A DNA stretch of 64,000 nucleotides from Pleurotus ostreatus/Saccharomyces cerevisiae fusant (lineage: Eukaryota > Opisthokonta). Location: contig JAMQCK010000014.1 in the NCBI GenBank assembly GCA_024196135.1, positions 62,001 to 126,000 of the forward strand. Reading direction: 5' to 3'. Shown in pieces: positions 22,977 through 33,321 of the stretch. Position 1 is the first letter of the stretch. Each line of letters opens with the position of its first letter. A program made the translations under genes and the position numbers. Under the pieces are notes generated by a model. That model saw only the letters and a program-made list of their open reading frames with translations. It was not told where the DNA came from and ran no database searches.

Positions 22977-24975
22977 CTAGTCCTGGAGTTCGAGCTCCCG
23001 ACGAATGATCTCGCGCACCTCGCGCAGCCCGCCGGTCTCCATCTTGACCCTCTTCGGGCTGCGCGTGACAAGCTCCGTCGCGCTGTCGACCTTCCCCGGA
23101 CTCGGCGGGACCCGAGGACGCTTCGAGGGGCTCGCGTCGACCGCAGCGGACGCGAACCCGGCGGGCGTGCTGCTGTTCCCCGACGACACCGTAGCGGGCA
23201 TCTCGAGCCATTCCTCGCCCGCGATGTTCAGCGGCTTGAGGAAGAACGGGCACAGGCTCGTGAGCATCTCCAGCGACTCGTTCGCTTCGGAGAGGGAGAT
23301 CGGCACTGGGGAGGACTTGATGACCGCCTGCGCAACCTCGGAGGTCGGCCGCGTCCGGCGCTTGCGCGCGGTCGGCGTCGCGTTGCTACTGCTCGCAGCA
23401 GGTGTGGAGAAGAACCTATATATGGTCAGCGCGCGCGGTCTCACAAGGGAGGAACCTGGCTTACATCCACACGCTTTGCGCGACGCCACTGAGCCGACCA
23501 AGTAGGCAGCGTCGGCGCATCTCTTCCTGGCCCATCTTGAGCATGAGGTCGCGCGACATCTTGCTTCCAGGGACTTCCTTCATCGGGGTTTTCGTAGGTG
23601 TGCTCGTAACAGATTTCTGGCGTATCCGGTCGTAAAGTGCCTGTCGGCGTGCGGTAGTTGGTGTCTGCGGAACCGTCGATGCATCAGCACCTCGCTGACG
23701 CGTAGGCGTCGACGGTCTCGACGGCTCCAACGCGTCGTCGAACGACGACACGGAGGACCTAGGGGTTCTCGCAGGTGTGAGGATGGCGTCTTCGCCAATA
23801 GGGTGTCGGTGTCGCGGGGTTTGGGGCATAGAGGAGCCCTTCGTGGGTGAGTTCGGGAATGTTATCGTATTCCTGGCTTTCGTAGGAGAGCTCGGGAAGG
23901 TTATGGTATTCTTGGACTTAGTTGGTGAGATCGAGGGAAAAGTCATCGTGCGGTTCGCAGTCGGCGTCTTCATCGGAGAAATGGGGAAAGGAATAGCGAA
24001 GTCGCGCATCGCTCGCTTAGAGGGAGACTTGGAGGGCGAAGTCGGAGAAGAAGGAGGTTCGGGCTGGGGGAACTTGCCCGACTTAGGCGAAGCTGAAGCC
24101 AGTAACTTGGTCAGGTTCGACATCTTGGAGGTGGTGTCCAGCGAAGGGAGATCCGCTACGGGCACCTTGGGTATGGGGACTTGGCCTTCGTGAAGCTATC
24201 AAGGTAGGTCAGTAGCTGTCGGATGGTTGGTTGGCAATGCGACTCACCTCGACCCAGCGGTCGAGCTTTTGGCGGAATTCCTTCCGCCTACTTTCGGCAG
24301 CGCTAGTCCAACGCGCCACCGCAGCCATGCCACCGCCCATATCCTTGTCGATGTCCATCTCGACTTCGATCCCTACACCATATGCGGGAACGCGCTTGCC
24401 ATCAACCCTGTGAGTGGCAGGGCTCACGACGATACCCATCGCGCCTCGCGTCCAGTCCTTGGCCTTGGTCGGCGAGTCACTGGAGGAAGACGACTCCAAG
24501 AAGGGATTCTCATCCTCGTCGTCATCCTTCGGTGCCTTCTTCATGTCCCACTCCCAGAGCCAGCAGAGCCGCTTCAGGTCGTCCACATTGAACCGGGTGG
24601 TCATGCCCGTGTACGTGTTGAGCGAGAAGTGGTTCAAGACGTTGCGGACAACGCCAGTGTCCGAGGAGGGGGAAACGGCGCAGGTGGCGAGGGCATGGGA
24701 GAGCGCGTGCAGCAGGCTATTCTGGATGGCATAGAGACGCGAGAGATGGTCGGGCAACGGCTTCGCCTCAGTCTTCCCGCCTTTGCGCGACCGAGTCGCG
24801 GGTGGTGTAGGCGGGCTGCGGGGATGCCAGAGTGAGCAATTGCTCATTATGGGATATGTGCTGTCACGTACGAGATCCTGAGTTTCTTGGGAGTCGCCGT
24901 GTTATCGTCGGAAGAGTCTGATAGGCAACGCTTCTTCCTGGGAGAGACCTGGAGAGAGGTGTAGAGATCTGCCAT
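22977..24975 (-). CDS. DNA replication licensing factor Cdt1-like protein
   Basis: Probable nuclear Cdt1, which loads the MCM2-7 helicase at origins. Exon 1 (24872-24975) encodes [18 protein letters not shown]. After one intron the geminin-binding-like region starts [19 protein letters not shown] and includes [16 protein letters not shown] variable middle carries repeated FPxSPTK units (about 23830-24010), many S/T-P-x-K/R sites and [12 protein letters not shown]. The C-terminal part ([16 protein letters not shown], then [19 protein letters not shown]) resembles the Cdt1 C-terminal winged helix and ends [15 protein letters not shown]. Assignment rests on the LP-x-H-x3-L block and domain order. 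It is confident for the family, less so for exact exon edges. It is head-to-head with copy 5 of the CCCH family across 756 bp. Confidence 0.8.
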
Positions 24976-25731
24976 GACTAGAGTCGGTTAGTTGACGCGT
25001 CTGACACGCGACAACGGTGGCGACAGCGACGGAGGGAACGGCGACGACGACGACGAAACGAACAACGCCCAAACGAGACTTGAACATTCGGCACACCGGT
25101 CCGCGTCAGCCGGCGTGGGAACATGCTGCCGTACCTGTCCCCGGTCTCCGTGTCCGCCGCTCTTTGCCTGCGTCCACCTCCCGGGCAGAGACTGGTTGGC
25201 GATCCCTCACAGTCACTTCTAGCTCTTCGTCAAAATAGCATAGATGACTATGCTCTGCACTTTGGGCCCTCGGCATCCGCCATCTCCCATGGTCTCGACC
25301 TAACTAATTCATTTTGACCTGCTGTTTGCCACGACGCCCGACCGCGGTATGGCGCCGCGTGCGCCACACGTCGTGTTCCCCTCCACCCAGAGGAATGTGA
25401 AAATTTCTATCTAATTCCTGGACAGAATTGCAGCAAATCATCCGGTAAACGCTCGACGTGAAGCACTCTAGTGCAAGGTCTGTTTTCTCTGTAGTATCAC
25501 GCTGATTTTCGCATAGCCAGGCCTGAGAAACCGCGTTGGTATCGTAAATGTGGCTGTGGCCTTCTGCATTCAACGAGGCTCGCACATGTCCAAGGGCATG
25601 TGCTGTGCCTTCTTTGGGCCCGACGGTCACAGCACCTTGCATACCACCTTGCATGAGGCCTTTTGCTTAAAGACACAGCGACAGCGCCAGGACCGCCCAA
25701 CGATCTCAACCTCACATACAGAACATCAACA
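24976..25731. other. divergent intergenic region, Cdt1-like gene / CCCH copy 5
   Basis: 756 bases between two starts on opposite strands. I see no gene or clear TATA element. Short frames on both strands lack any recognisable motif. Confidence 0.45.
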
Positions 25732-27695
25732 ATGGCTGAGAATATTGCATTCGACGCGCTGGCTTCGTCCCAGAACTTGTGCGCCGCGCCACATATCCCG
25801 GCGCTTATGCTCACCCCCCCGCAGTGACAGGTTCATTTTGGCTCTGAAAGGTATGTAAGGCGTCCTTACCACCATGTTTGCGCTTACATGCGTCCTAGAT
25901 GAGTTTGATAAGTCGAACAAGGCCGTCATCACTCGCGACGATGAGATTGAGAAATTACGGAGCGAGTTCGATCTGTACAAGAATGCGTATAAGGCTGTCG
26001 ACGCGCAACTAGTGATTATGCGACGGGAGAAGGAGGAGGCTCAACTTTCGGCTGAGCAGGCTCAATTGTCGGTAAAGCAGGCCGAACGAGAGCTTGAGGA
26101 ACTCAAGGAGTCTCAGGGCAAGGTTCGTCACCGAATGTTGCATTGACTGCGACGAGTCGCTGATATCATTGCAGGGACGTCGTGTCTTTGTCCTCCTCGA
26201 TGGAGATGGAGCGATTTTCGTCAACGAATTGATAAGTAGAGGTCAAGAGGGCGGCCACGCGGCAGCGCAACGCCTCCTCAAGTCCATCACCGAACACCTT
26301 GAAGCTACGCTGGGCTCTGGCACGTACCAAGTCTGGGTTTATATATTCTTCAACAAGCGCGGGCTCACTGAGACCTTCGGCCGGGCGGGCCTCAACACCG
26401 TCAAGGCGAAGTTCGATGAGTTCGTCCTCGGGTTTAATCAGTCCGCCGAGCGCTTCATGATGCTGGACGTTGGGAAGACCAAGGAAGCCGCTGACGCTAA
26501 GATCAGAGGTCAGTCCCGTGATCCCTCTGTCGACTTCGTGAGGCTAATCAGCGCTTCCAGTCCTTCTCGAAGACGAGATACGCATGCCGCATACAGTTAG
26601 GATATATTTCGCAGGTAAGGCAGCGTGCATCCGCTATGCTGCACGAGGCTGAACAGTGCACTCCCTCCCAGGCTGCCACGATAATGGCTATGTTAACACC
26701 CTGCGCTCGGTCATCACAGCTGGATTCAAGGAAAAGCTAGTACTTCTTCGTGGCTATTCCGACATGGCTGCAGGCATCACCGAGCTCAACCTCCCCGACT
26801 ACACCATTCCCGAATTGTTCAGGCCGTCGAAGATCACTATCCCTACGCGGAAGTCGATCTCGCAGCTGCCGACGGAGGATCTACCAGCGGCTGCCGTCAA
26901 GGTCGCCACCCCCGATCATGAAGCTAGCACCACCGCCGTGGTCAACGGCGCTACGACGGCGAGCACGCCAGCGGCGCGCGCTCCCTCCCCTGAGACCGCC
27001 ACCAATCGCCCTGTGGCTGCTGTCAAGGCGGCCGGCGCGAGCTACTCCACCGCTCTTCTGCAGCAGCGACGGGGGTCCCTCCCGAGGACCACGTCCCCTG
27101 AGCGTGAGGAGCACCATTCAGACCGCAGCGCTTCTCCAACATGGAATCCTACTATCCAGAAGAAGAAGCTCAATCATAATGTCGTGAGTCTAGACCTGCA
27201 CATGCACCTCAAGGTCCCTCTGACACATTCCCGCAGCCCCTCTCGAAGAGTGCGCGCGCGTTCCCCTTGTGCTCGCCGGGTGTTTATCGCTCACTGATTG
27301 ATTTCAGACAAACCCCCGCCGTGCACCTTGTTCTACCTGGCCGAGTGCAAGTTCGGCGATGAGTGCAAGTACGGCCATCACTACGAATTGACGCCGGACG
27401 ATTTGGAAGAGATCAGGCGAAACGCGAAGAAGGGGCCGTGCCCCAGTGTCAACAAAGGTACGCGCCGCGCCAATGAACGCAGGGCGCCGTAATTGACTTT
27501 CAACCTACTGCCCAGACCTGGAATGCCCCTGGGGCGACGACTGCTGCTACGGACACGTGTGCCCCGGAGGTCCCACTTGCTATTTCTACAAGACGAGGTC
27601 GTGCAAGTTTGCAGGAGGTACGCAGCGCCCTCAGACGCCCCGCACACATGGAATGACGCGTGCTCCCAGCCAACATGCACAAGGCCCAGAAGTAA
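25732..27695 (+). CDS. NYN/PIN-like domain plus tandem CCCH zinc finger protein, copy 5
   Basis: Paralogue on the opposite strand, 13.8 kb from copy 4. My exons are 25732-25778, 25825-25850, 25899-26122, 26175-26508, 26561-26614, 26672-27183, 27237-27249, 27308-27457, 27516-27617 and 27670-27695. They total 1488 nt, giving 495 residues with no frame break. Order: FDRFILALKDEF, a coiled coil (about 25900-26120), VFVLLDGDGAIF, VYIFFNKRGLTETF, LDVGKTKEAADAKIR, GCHDNGYVNTLR, a Ser/Ala/Pro linker, then the fingers. Finger 1 is CTLFYLAECKFGDECKYGH. Finger 2 is CPWGDDCCYGHVC with CYFYKTRSCKF. The end is ANMHKAQK. This is the cleanest model of the family and the template for the others. Three exons are 26 nt or less. 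Function is inferred as for copy 1. Confidence 0.85.
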
Positions 27696-28295
27696 TGATT
27701 CAGACGCCTCTTACGGTAATGTTCAATGTACTTTAACACGTTATGCGCTTGTTTCCAATGAGTTGCCACCTGTACGTTGCTGTATGCGTTCGGTGGAAGA
27801 CGGTCTCCAAGCATGGCTCTCACGGGGCCTCGAGGTCGCCAGACGACCGTTCAGTGCCCGCCATTGTTCGGCAGCACACCCCAGGTGTCCCGTTGAGGGC
27901 CTGTTTGACTCAGAGTTGGCCATTCACACCTGAGGTTGCCGGTGAGAGTTGGAAGCACAGCGGTGACAGCCCACGATCTCAGGATCGCCGCGCATAGATG
28001 AAGCAGCTGATGGCTACAGAATGCTTGATGTTCTATCGGTCGAGGGCACCGCCTGCGAGATTAAGAGACAGCTCAGGGCTCTGGTTCGGCTCACACTCTG
28101 TTGTCCGCGCCTAAGGTTGGAGATGTTACGGACTAAATTACGGGGCTTTCCATTTGAATGCACGGGCCTGCCGGACTAGCAGCGGGAGAAGCAGTTCATT
28201 TGTGAACGCGTAACGTCAGCCTGTTTAAAGTCGACGCACGGCCGCTAGCTCATTGTTCGCACCTTGCTTCCCACCCCCACCACCCCTCCCTTGTC
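27696..28295. other. intergenic between CCCH copies 5 and 6
   Basis: 600 bases with no supported gene. It holds the 3' region of copy 5 and the promoter of copy 6. No repeat shared with the minus-strand array was noticed by eye. Confidence 0.45.
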
Positions 28296-30133
28296 ATGGC
28301 CAGTTTATTGGGCGGCGACGCTATACATGCTACCCACCGAGCGTGGTGAGTACTGATCTCCGTGACATGTGAATTTAAGGGTCTAATCCCCCTTGGGAAT
28401 AATAGGGACGACGCGATTGCGCGCATATTGGGTTCGTCCACTTCTTCCAACATGGCGACCGTACCTTGGTTCTGAACTTCGTCCACAGCGCTCTCGGGAA
28501 CCACTTACAAGCAGAACGTCGAGTTGAATAACCGCGTCGCCGAGCTTGAGCTCGAGGTCGCGTTTCTGAAGCAGGCGCACGGAACGGTGCTGGAGGCGGC
28601 TGAGCGGGAGTCCAAGGCGCATAACGTGCAGATCGCGACCCTCCACCGTCAGCTCTCCAACCAGCACATATTCCAGGTAAGCGCCGATCGTGTCGTTTGC
28701 TTCCGTTTTGTGGCCACGGCGCTGACGCCGCCATCATCAGTCTCCGCAAGCATGTCCCCTCATCTTCTGCGTCATAAACGGCGACACGAACACATTCGCC
28801 CCGTCTTTCCTTTCTCGCGGCCAGGAGGGTGGTCGTATAGTCGCGCAGGAACTCACTAAACGCATCGCCGAAAATTTGTCGAGCCAGGACATTCATTATT
28901 TCCCCCGCCTCTCCTTCTGGACCTTCTTATACGTCAACAAAAGGAATCTCTTGCAGACGGTCTTGGACCGTGGCATCTGTTCGCCGGAGCAGCTCGATGG
29001 GTTCTTCCTGGTGAGCTTGATCATTGGTCTATGCTGCGCCACATTCTGATTTTGTACAGGGCTTTTCCCAGTCGTCCCCTCGTTTCTCGGTCATCGAGAC
29101 CAGTGACGGCGAGAGCGTCCCGAGGATCAATGGTGCGTAGTCACGGTGCGGTATCAAGGTTGTCGCTGACGTTGCTGTCAGAGTTCCTCAAGACCTTCTT
29201 ATGCCTTCCGCACACCCTGCGTGTCTTCTTCGGCGGTGAGTACCTATCGCCGTACACGGTGACCTCGTCAGGCTCATATGTTGACGCAGCTGGGCGAGAC
29301 CTGGGGCGCTATGCCTCGTTGATCTCGGACCTAGAGCGGGAGCAGCTGCTGGGAAAGATTACGCTGCTCCGCGGAGCGCATGACACGGACGCGGACGATA
29401 CCCTGCTTGTGCCGAAGCTCACGACCGACATTATGGTCGCCGAGGACGCGTCGCTGGTAATCAAGCGGCCGAGCCCGCTTGCCGTGAGCGGGTCGCGCCT
29501 CATATCCAACGGCGGGCTCATAAGCCCCCAGTCTCCTCCCAAGCACCCCCAGGGTCGTCTCATTGACGCAAGCCTGGTACGTGTTGCACTTCCATCCGGC
29601 TTCGAGGGACAGGGCCTGACATTCATCTCGCAGCCCCTACACAAGCAGAACCCACCGCCTTGCAATGAGCACTACCTCATGACCTGCACGAAGGGGGTAA
29701 GTGGGCATAGAACGTTCACTGATATAGTCCACTAATGGGCGCTTGCTACTCAGCCTGGCGTGTGCAAGTATGGCCACGACTACGTTCTGACGCCGGAGCA
29801 GCTCGAATCCCTGGCGGCTAACGCCAAAAAAGCGCCTTGCAATTGGCTCAAAAACGGTTAGCAGATTTAGAATCTCAGCGTCATCCTGTTTAACGTATCA
29901 GCAGGCGTCCAGTGTCCCTTTGGCGATAAGTGCTGCTGGGGGCACGTATGCCCGAACGGTCCGGCTTGCTTCCATCTTGGCAAGGGGAAGTGCTGGTTCA
30001 AGGGCGGTCCGTACTGTCAGCTCTCTTATGTTGTAAGGCGAACCTGCTGACACTCCTCACAGAGACGATGCACCCGCCTCTCGACCAGGTAACTTCGTAC
30101 GCCGCAGCTGGTCCTGGGCCTGGTTCCGCTTGA
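28296..30133 (+). CDS. diverged NYN/PIN-like plus CCCH zinc finger protein, copy 6
   Basis: Most divergent paralogue. It starts MASLLGGDAIHATHRAW, followed by a coiled coil (NNRVAELELEVAFLKQAH). The first core block is LIFCVINGDTNTF where the others read VLLDGDGAIF, so the first acid is Asn. The middle block (VIETSDGESVPRI) has lost the DVGxTKEAADAK pattern. The third reads FFGAGRDLGRYASL instead of GCHDNGY. The CCCH part is intact: CNEHYLMTC-x5-CKYGH, then CPFGDKCCWGHVC and CFHLGKGKCWF. The tail is longer (EPMHPPLDQVTSY to GPGPGSA). Splice phases match copy 5. Likely an RNA-binding protein without nuclease chemistry, possibly regulatory toward its sisters (inferred). Confidence 0.75.
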
Positions 30134-30575
30134 TCAGTCGTTCATAACAAGTTCCTCCTCATCTACCATTGTATACCTTCACGTCGGACATCCTACTGCT
30201 GGGATATGTACATACTTATAGGACGCATCTATCGGTGGCATGGCAATTGCATGCTCACCGTTATTATTGCTTTGGATCTGCTTTATAGTTGCTACCATTT
30301 ATTTAGAGCCTTCTTGGTAAAGGACGTGGTAGTCCTGAAATATAGTCTGTCAGCGCACAACCGAGTCCAATTATATCGTTTTTCTCCCGCGTCGGTCGAG
30401 GGAGCGCAGCAAAGTTCGACTTCACCGACGCCGGAGATGGAAGCAAAACCGGTTCGGACCCAATTTCAACTCGGCAACTTCCGACGGTCTAATCGATCGA
30501 CCTCCAACCGCGACGCGACGACGAGCGGCCCACTTGTCTTTGAACGTAACCACTCACGACTGAATTCTCGCCACC
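30134..30575. other. intergenic: copy 6 3' region and RhoGDI promoter
   Basis: About 440 bases. The first half is AT-richer than the surroundings and fits a 3' UTR and terminator of copy 6. The second half is the leader of RhoGDI. I see no gene. Confidence 0.5.
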
Positions 30576-31543
30576 ATGTCTGTAAGTAGGCTCTCGACTG
30601 TCGCCTCGGTATGCAACCACTGACAGCGCCCAGGCCGATGACCAGGATGAGCTCAAGCCTTCCATGACGCCAGGTGCGGCGATCCCAGACTGCAACATGT
30701 AGCGCGCGAGCTTACGTGCGTCGCGAATCAAGGCTACAAGCTTGGCCAGGCGAAGTCGGCCGACGAGTATGCTAAGATGGACGCCGAGGATGAGTCTCTT
30801 GCGCGGTGGAAGGCTTCTTTGGGCATCGTTCCCGGCGCTGCTGGCGATGCCTCCGGGCCCAAGGTGCGTGGTGGACTTCATCATGCTTGAGCACATTTTG
30901 AACCATCTTCAGGTTACCGTCTTGACCCTCGAGCTGATGTCTCCGACTCTGCCAGCTGGCAAGGCCATCTCCTTTGATCTCAGCAACCCCGCCCGAGTCG
31001 CCGAGTTGAAGAAGACGCCCATCACCATCAAGGAGGGCGTCGAGTACAAGTGCGTCCTTATGACAAACATCACTTTCCGATGCTAATCTAATCGCCTGCA
31101 GTGTTCGCATCCAGTTCAAGGTCAACCACTCCATCATCTCCGTATGTTCGTCATATCGCACGTTGATGGTACTCTGACATGCGCGAAACAGGGTGTCCGC
31201 TATATGCAGGTCGTGAAGCGCGCGGGTGTGCGAGGTGCGTTCTCTGCACGCTGTCCTGCTAGCTGGCGACTGACACCGGCACAGTTGACAAGATGGAGCA
31301 AATGCTGGGCTCATACGGCCCGAGTCCTGAGGGCAGGCCGTACACGAAAGACTTCGACCCCGAGGAGTCGCCTTCGGGTATGCTTGCGCGCTCCGGCACC
31401 TACAATGTACGGAGTCGCGTCGTCGACGATGACGGTGAAGTCTACGCGGGTACGTCAAAACTACTTGTCCATCGCCGCACAACATGAGCTGAGACATCGA
31501 CGTAGACTGGGAGTGGCAGTTCAAGCTCGCGAAGGACTGGTGA
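30576..31543 (+). CDS. RDI1: Rho GDP-dissociation inhibitor
   Basis: Cytosolic chaperone that extracts prenylated Rho/Cdc42 GTPases from membranes and holds them GDP-bound. The first exon is only ATGTCT; the next splices in as ADDQDELKPSMTP, then GYKLGQAKSADEYAKMDAED, the N-terminal regulatory arm. The immunoglobulin-like domain has LARWKASLGIVPG, VTVLTLELMSPTLPAG, TITIKEGVEY-type strands, RIQFKVNHSIISGVRYMQVV and KMEQMLGSYGP. These continue with YTKDFDPEESPSGMLARGTY-type blocks and end DWEWQFKLAKDW-stop. All are family hallmarks. Six short introns. It is separated from COQ2, on the same strand, by about 400 bp. Confidence 0.95.
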
Positions 31544-31942
31544 TCGGGTCGCCAGTTCCGTTTCCTTTCTTCAGGGCTTCATATGATATCTCGTCGCGCA
31601 TGCATCACCTCCGCCACCCTCCCAATAAATGTATACATATTTCCGATTTACGAAATGGATGTTTTCTCGCTTATGGGCTGCGTGCTGCTGTCGATAAAAT
31701 GTAATCCGACAGCAGGATAGGACTTCGTGCCAACGTGTTCTTGGGCGATTGCATGCTTCCAAAGAGCGCTCGGCAAAGACAGGTGAATGCATTGATTTTA
31801 TGTTCTCATCCGTACGGGCATCTTGGGGCGAAGAAGTCACTTGGAACGTATAGTGACCCTTGTTGAACTTGTGTGACTGCCGTTACCTTCAACGCGCCAC
31901 GTGCGTCGCCCACCTGCGCGCGTGCGACGCGAACGCGTGACC
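31544..31942. other. intergenic: RhoGDI 3' region and COQ2 promoter
   Basis: About 400 bases with no supported gene. It includes an AT-rich 3' UTR-like stretch near 31620-31700. Confidence 0.5.
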
Positions 31943-33321
31943 ATGATCTCACCTCTCGCCACGGCCGGGCGCTTGTGCTCGACGCGCCGATCAGCGCCTC
32001 TACTCCTTCGCCGTCCCTTTCTGCGCGCAAGCCCTTCGCTACATCATGGACTTCACCAGAAGCGTACCAGCAGCTCCTCTCCTCCAGCCAAAGAAAGCTT
32101 GCTCGCGCCGAAGCCGTCCTGGGTCGAATACGCACCCGCAAAACTACGTCCCTACTTGTACCTCACCAGGATTGACAAGCCGATAGGCACTCTCCTGCTC
32201 TTCTACCCTTGTGGTGCGTGGCATACATCATCATCCATGGGATGTGTCTGACGTGCATACTTTCTGCCTAGCTTGGTCGATCACTATGGCCAGCTATGCG
32301 CACCAACTCCCCCTCGGCGTTCCTGTCAAGTACACATTACTCTTCGGTCTGGGAGCACTCGTCATGCGTGGCGCGGGCTGTACTATCAATGATTTATGGG
32401 ACCGCAACCTGGACAAGGCCGTAGGTGCGTCGGCGGGCGCTGAGCTCGATCACGAATTGATCTATCCTCATCAGCCAGAACGAAAGCAAGGCCTATTGCT
32501 GCTGGCGACATCACTCCCCCACAGGCCATCACCTTCTTAGGACTGCAACTAGGCGCAGGCTTGGCGGTCTTGACGCAGCTCAACTGGTATAGGTGCGTGC
32601 TTGAGGACCAGTTCCTTCACTTGATGTCTAAAAACGGTACACCATCTTCCAGTATCCTCTTGGGCGCATCCTCGCTGTCGCTTGTGACCATATATCCGCT
32701 AATGAAGCGCATTACTCACTGGCCGCAGGCCGTCTTGGGTGAATATGTTGCTTCTGCAACCCTGGTCATGTACTGAACCCCTTTCGTAGGACTCGCGTTT
32801 AACTGGGGTGCCCTTCTGGGATGGTCAGCTGTATCCGGCGTAACAGACTGGACAGTATGCTTGCCGCTCTATGCTGGCGGCCTATGCTGGACGCTCGTCT
32901 ACGATACCGTGTACGCGCATCAGGTGCGTTAAGTATCGTCCGCGCAGTTCCTTTGATAGACCGATAATTTCAGGACAAAAACGACGACGTGCACGCCGGC
33001 ATCCGGTCCACCGCCCTCCTTTTCGGGGACCACTCGCGCACCGTCCTAAGTGCTTTGACAACGGCCTCCATGTCCCTCGTCGCCTACTCCGGATTCCTGA
33101 ACGCGGCAGGTGCCCCCTTTTACCTTGGCGTCGGTGTCGGCGCCGCGCAGCTCGCCCGCGTGCTATACAGAACAGACTTCAACAGCAGGAAGAGCTGCTG
33201 GGATGGCTTCGTAGGATGCGGGTGGACCGGCTTCTGGATATGGATGGGCGCTCTCAGTGACTATATTTATGTCGTATATATCAAGGACGACGAGGTGACG
33301 GAGACCGCTGCGGCTACATAA
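31943..33321 (+). CDS. COQ2: 4-hydroxybenzoate polyprenyltransferase, mitochondrial
   Basis: UbiA-family integral membrane enzyme of the mitochondrial inner membrane. It attaches the polyprenyl chain to 4-hydroxybenzoate in ubiquinone synthesis. The N-terminus from ATG 31943 is Arg/Ser-rich ([19 protein letters not shown]), a mitochondrial presequence. The domain starts [17 protein letters not shown]. The first prenyl-diphosphate motif is [12 protein letters not shown] (near 32390) followed by [11 protein letters not shown] across an intron. The second is [13 protein letters not shown] (near 32900-32985). Several transmembrane segments follow, and the protein ends TETAAAT. Four introns or more; all key Asp residues are present. 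Confidence 0.94.
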
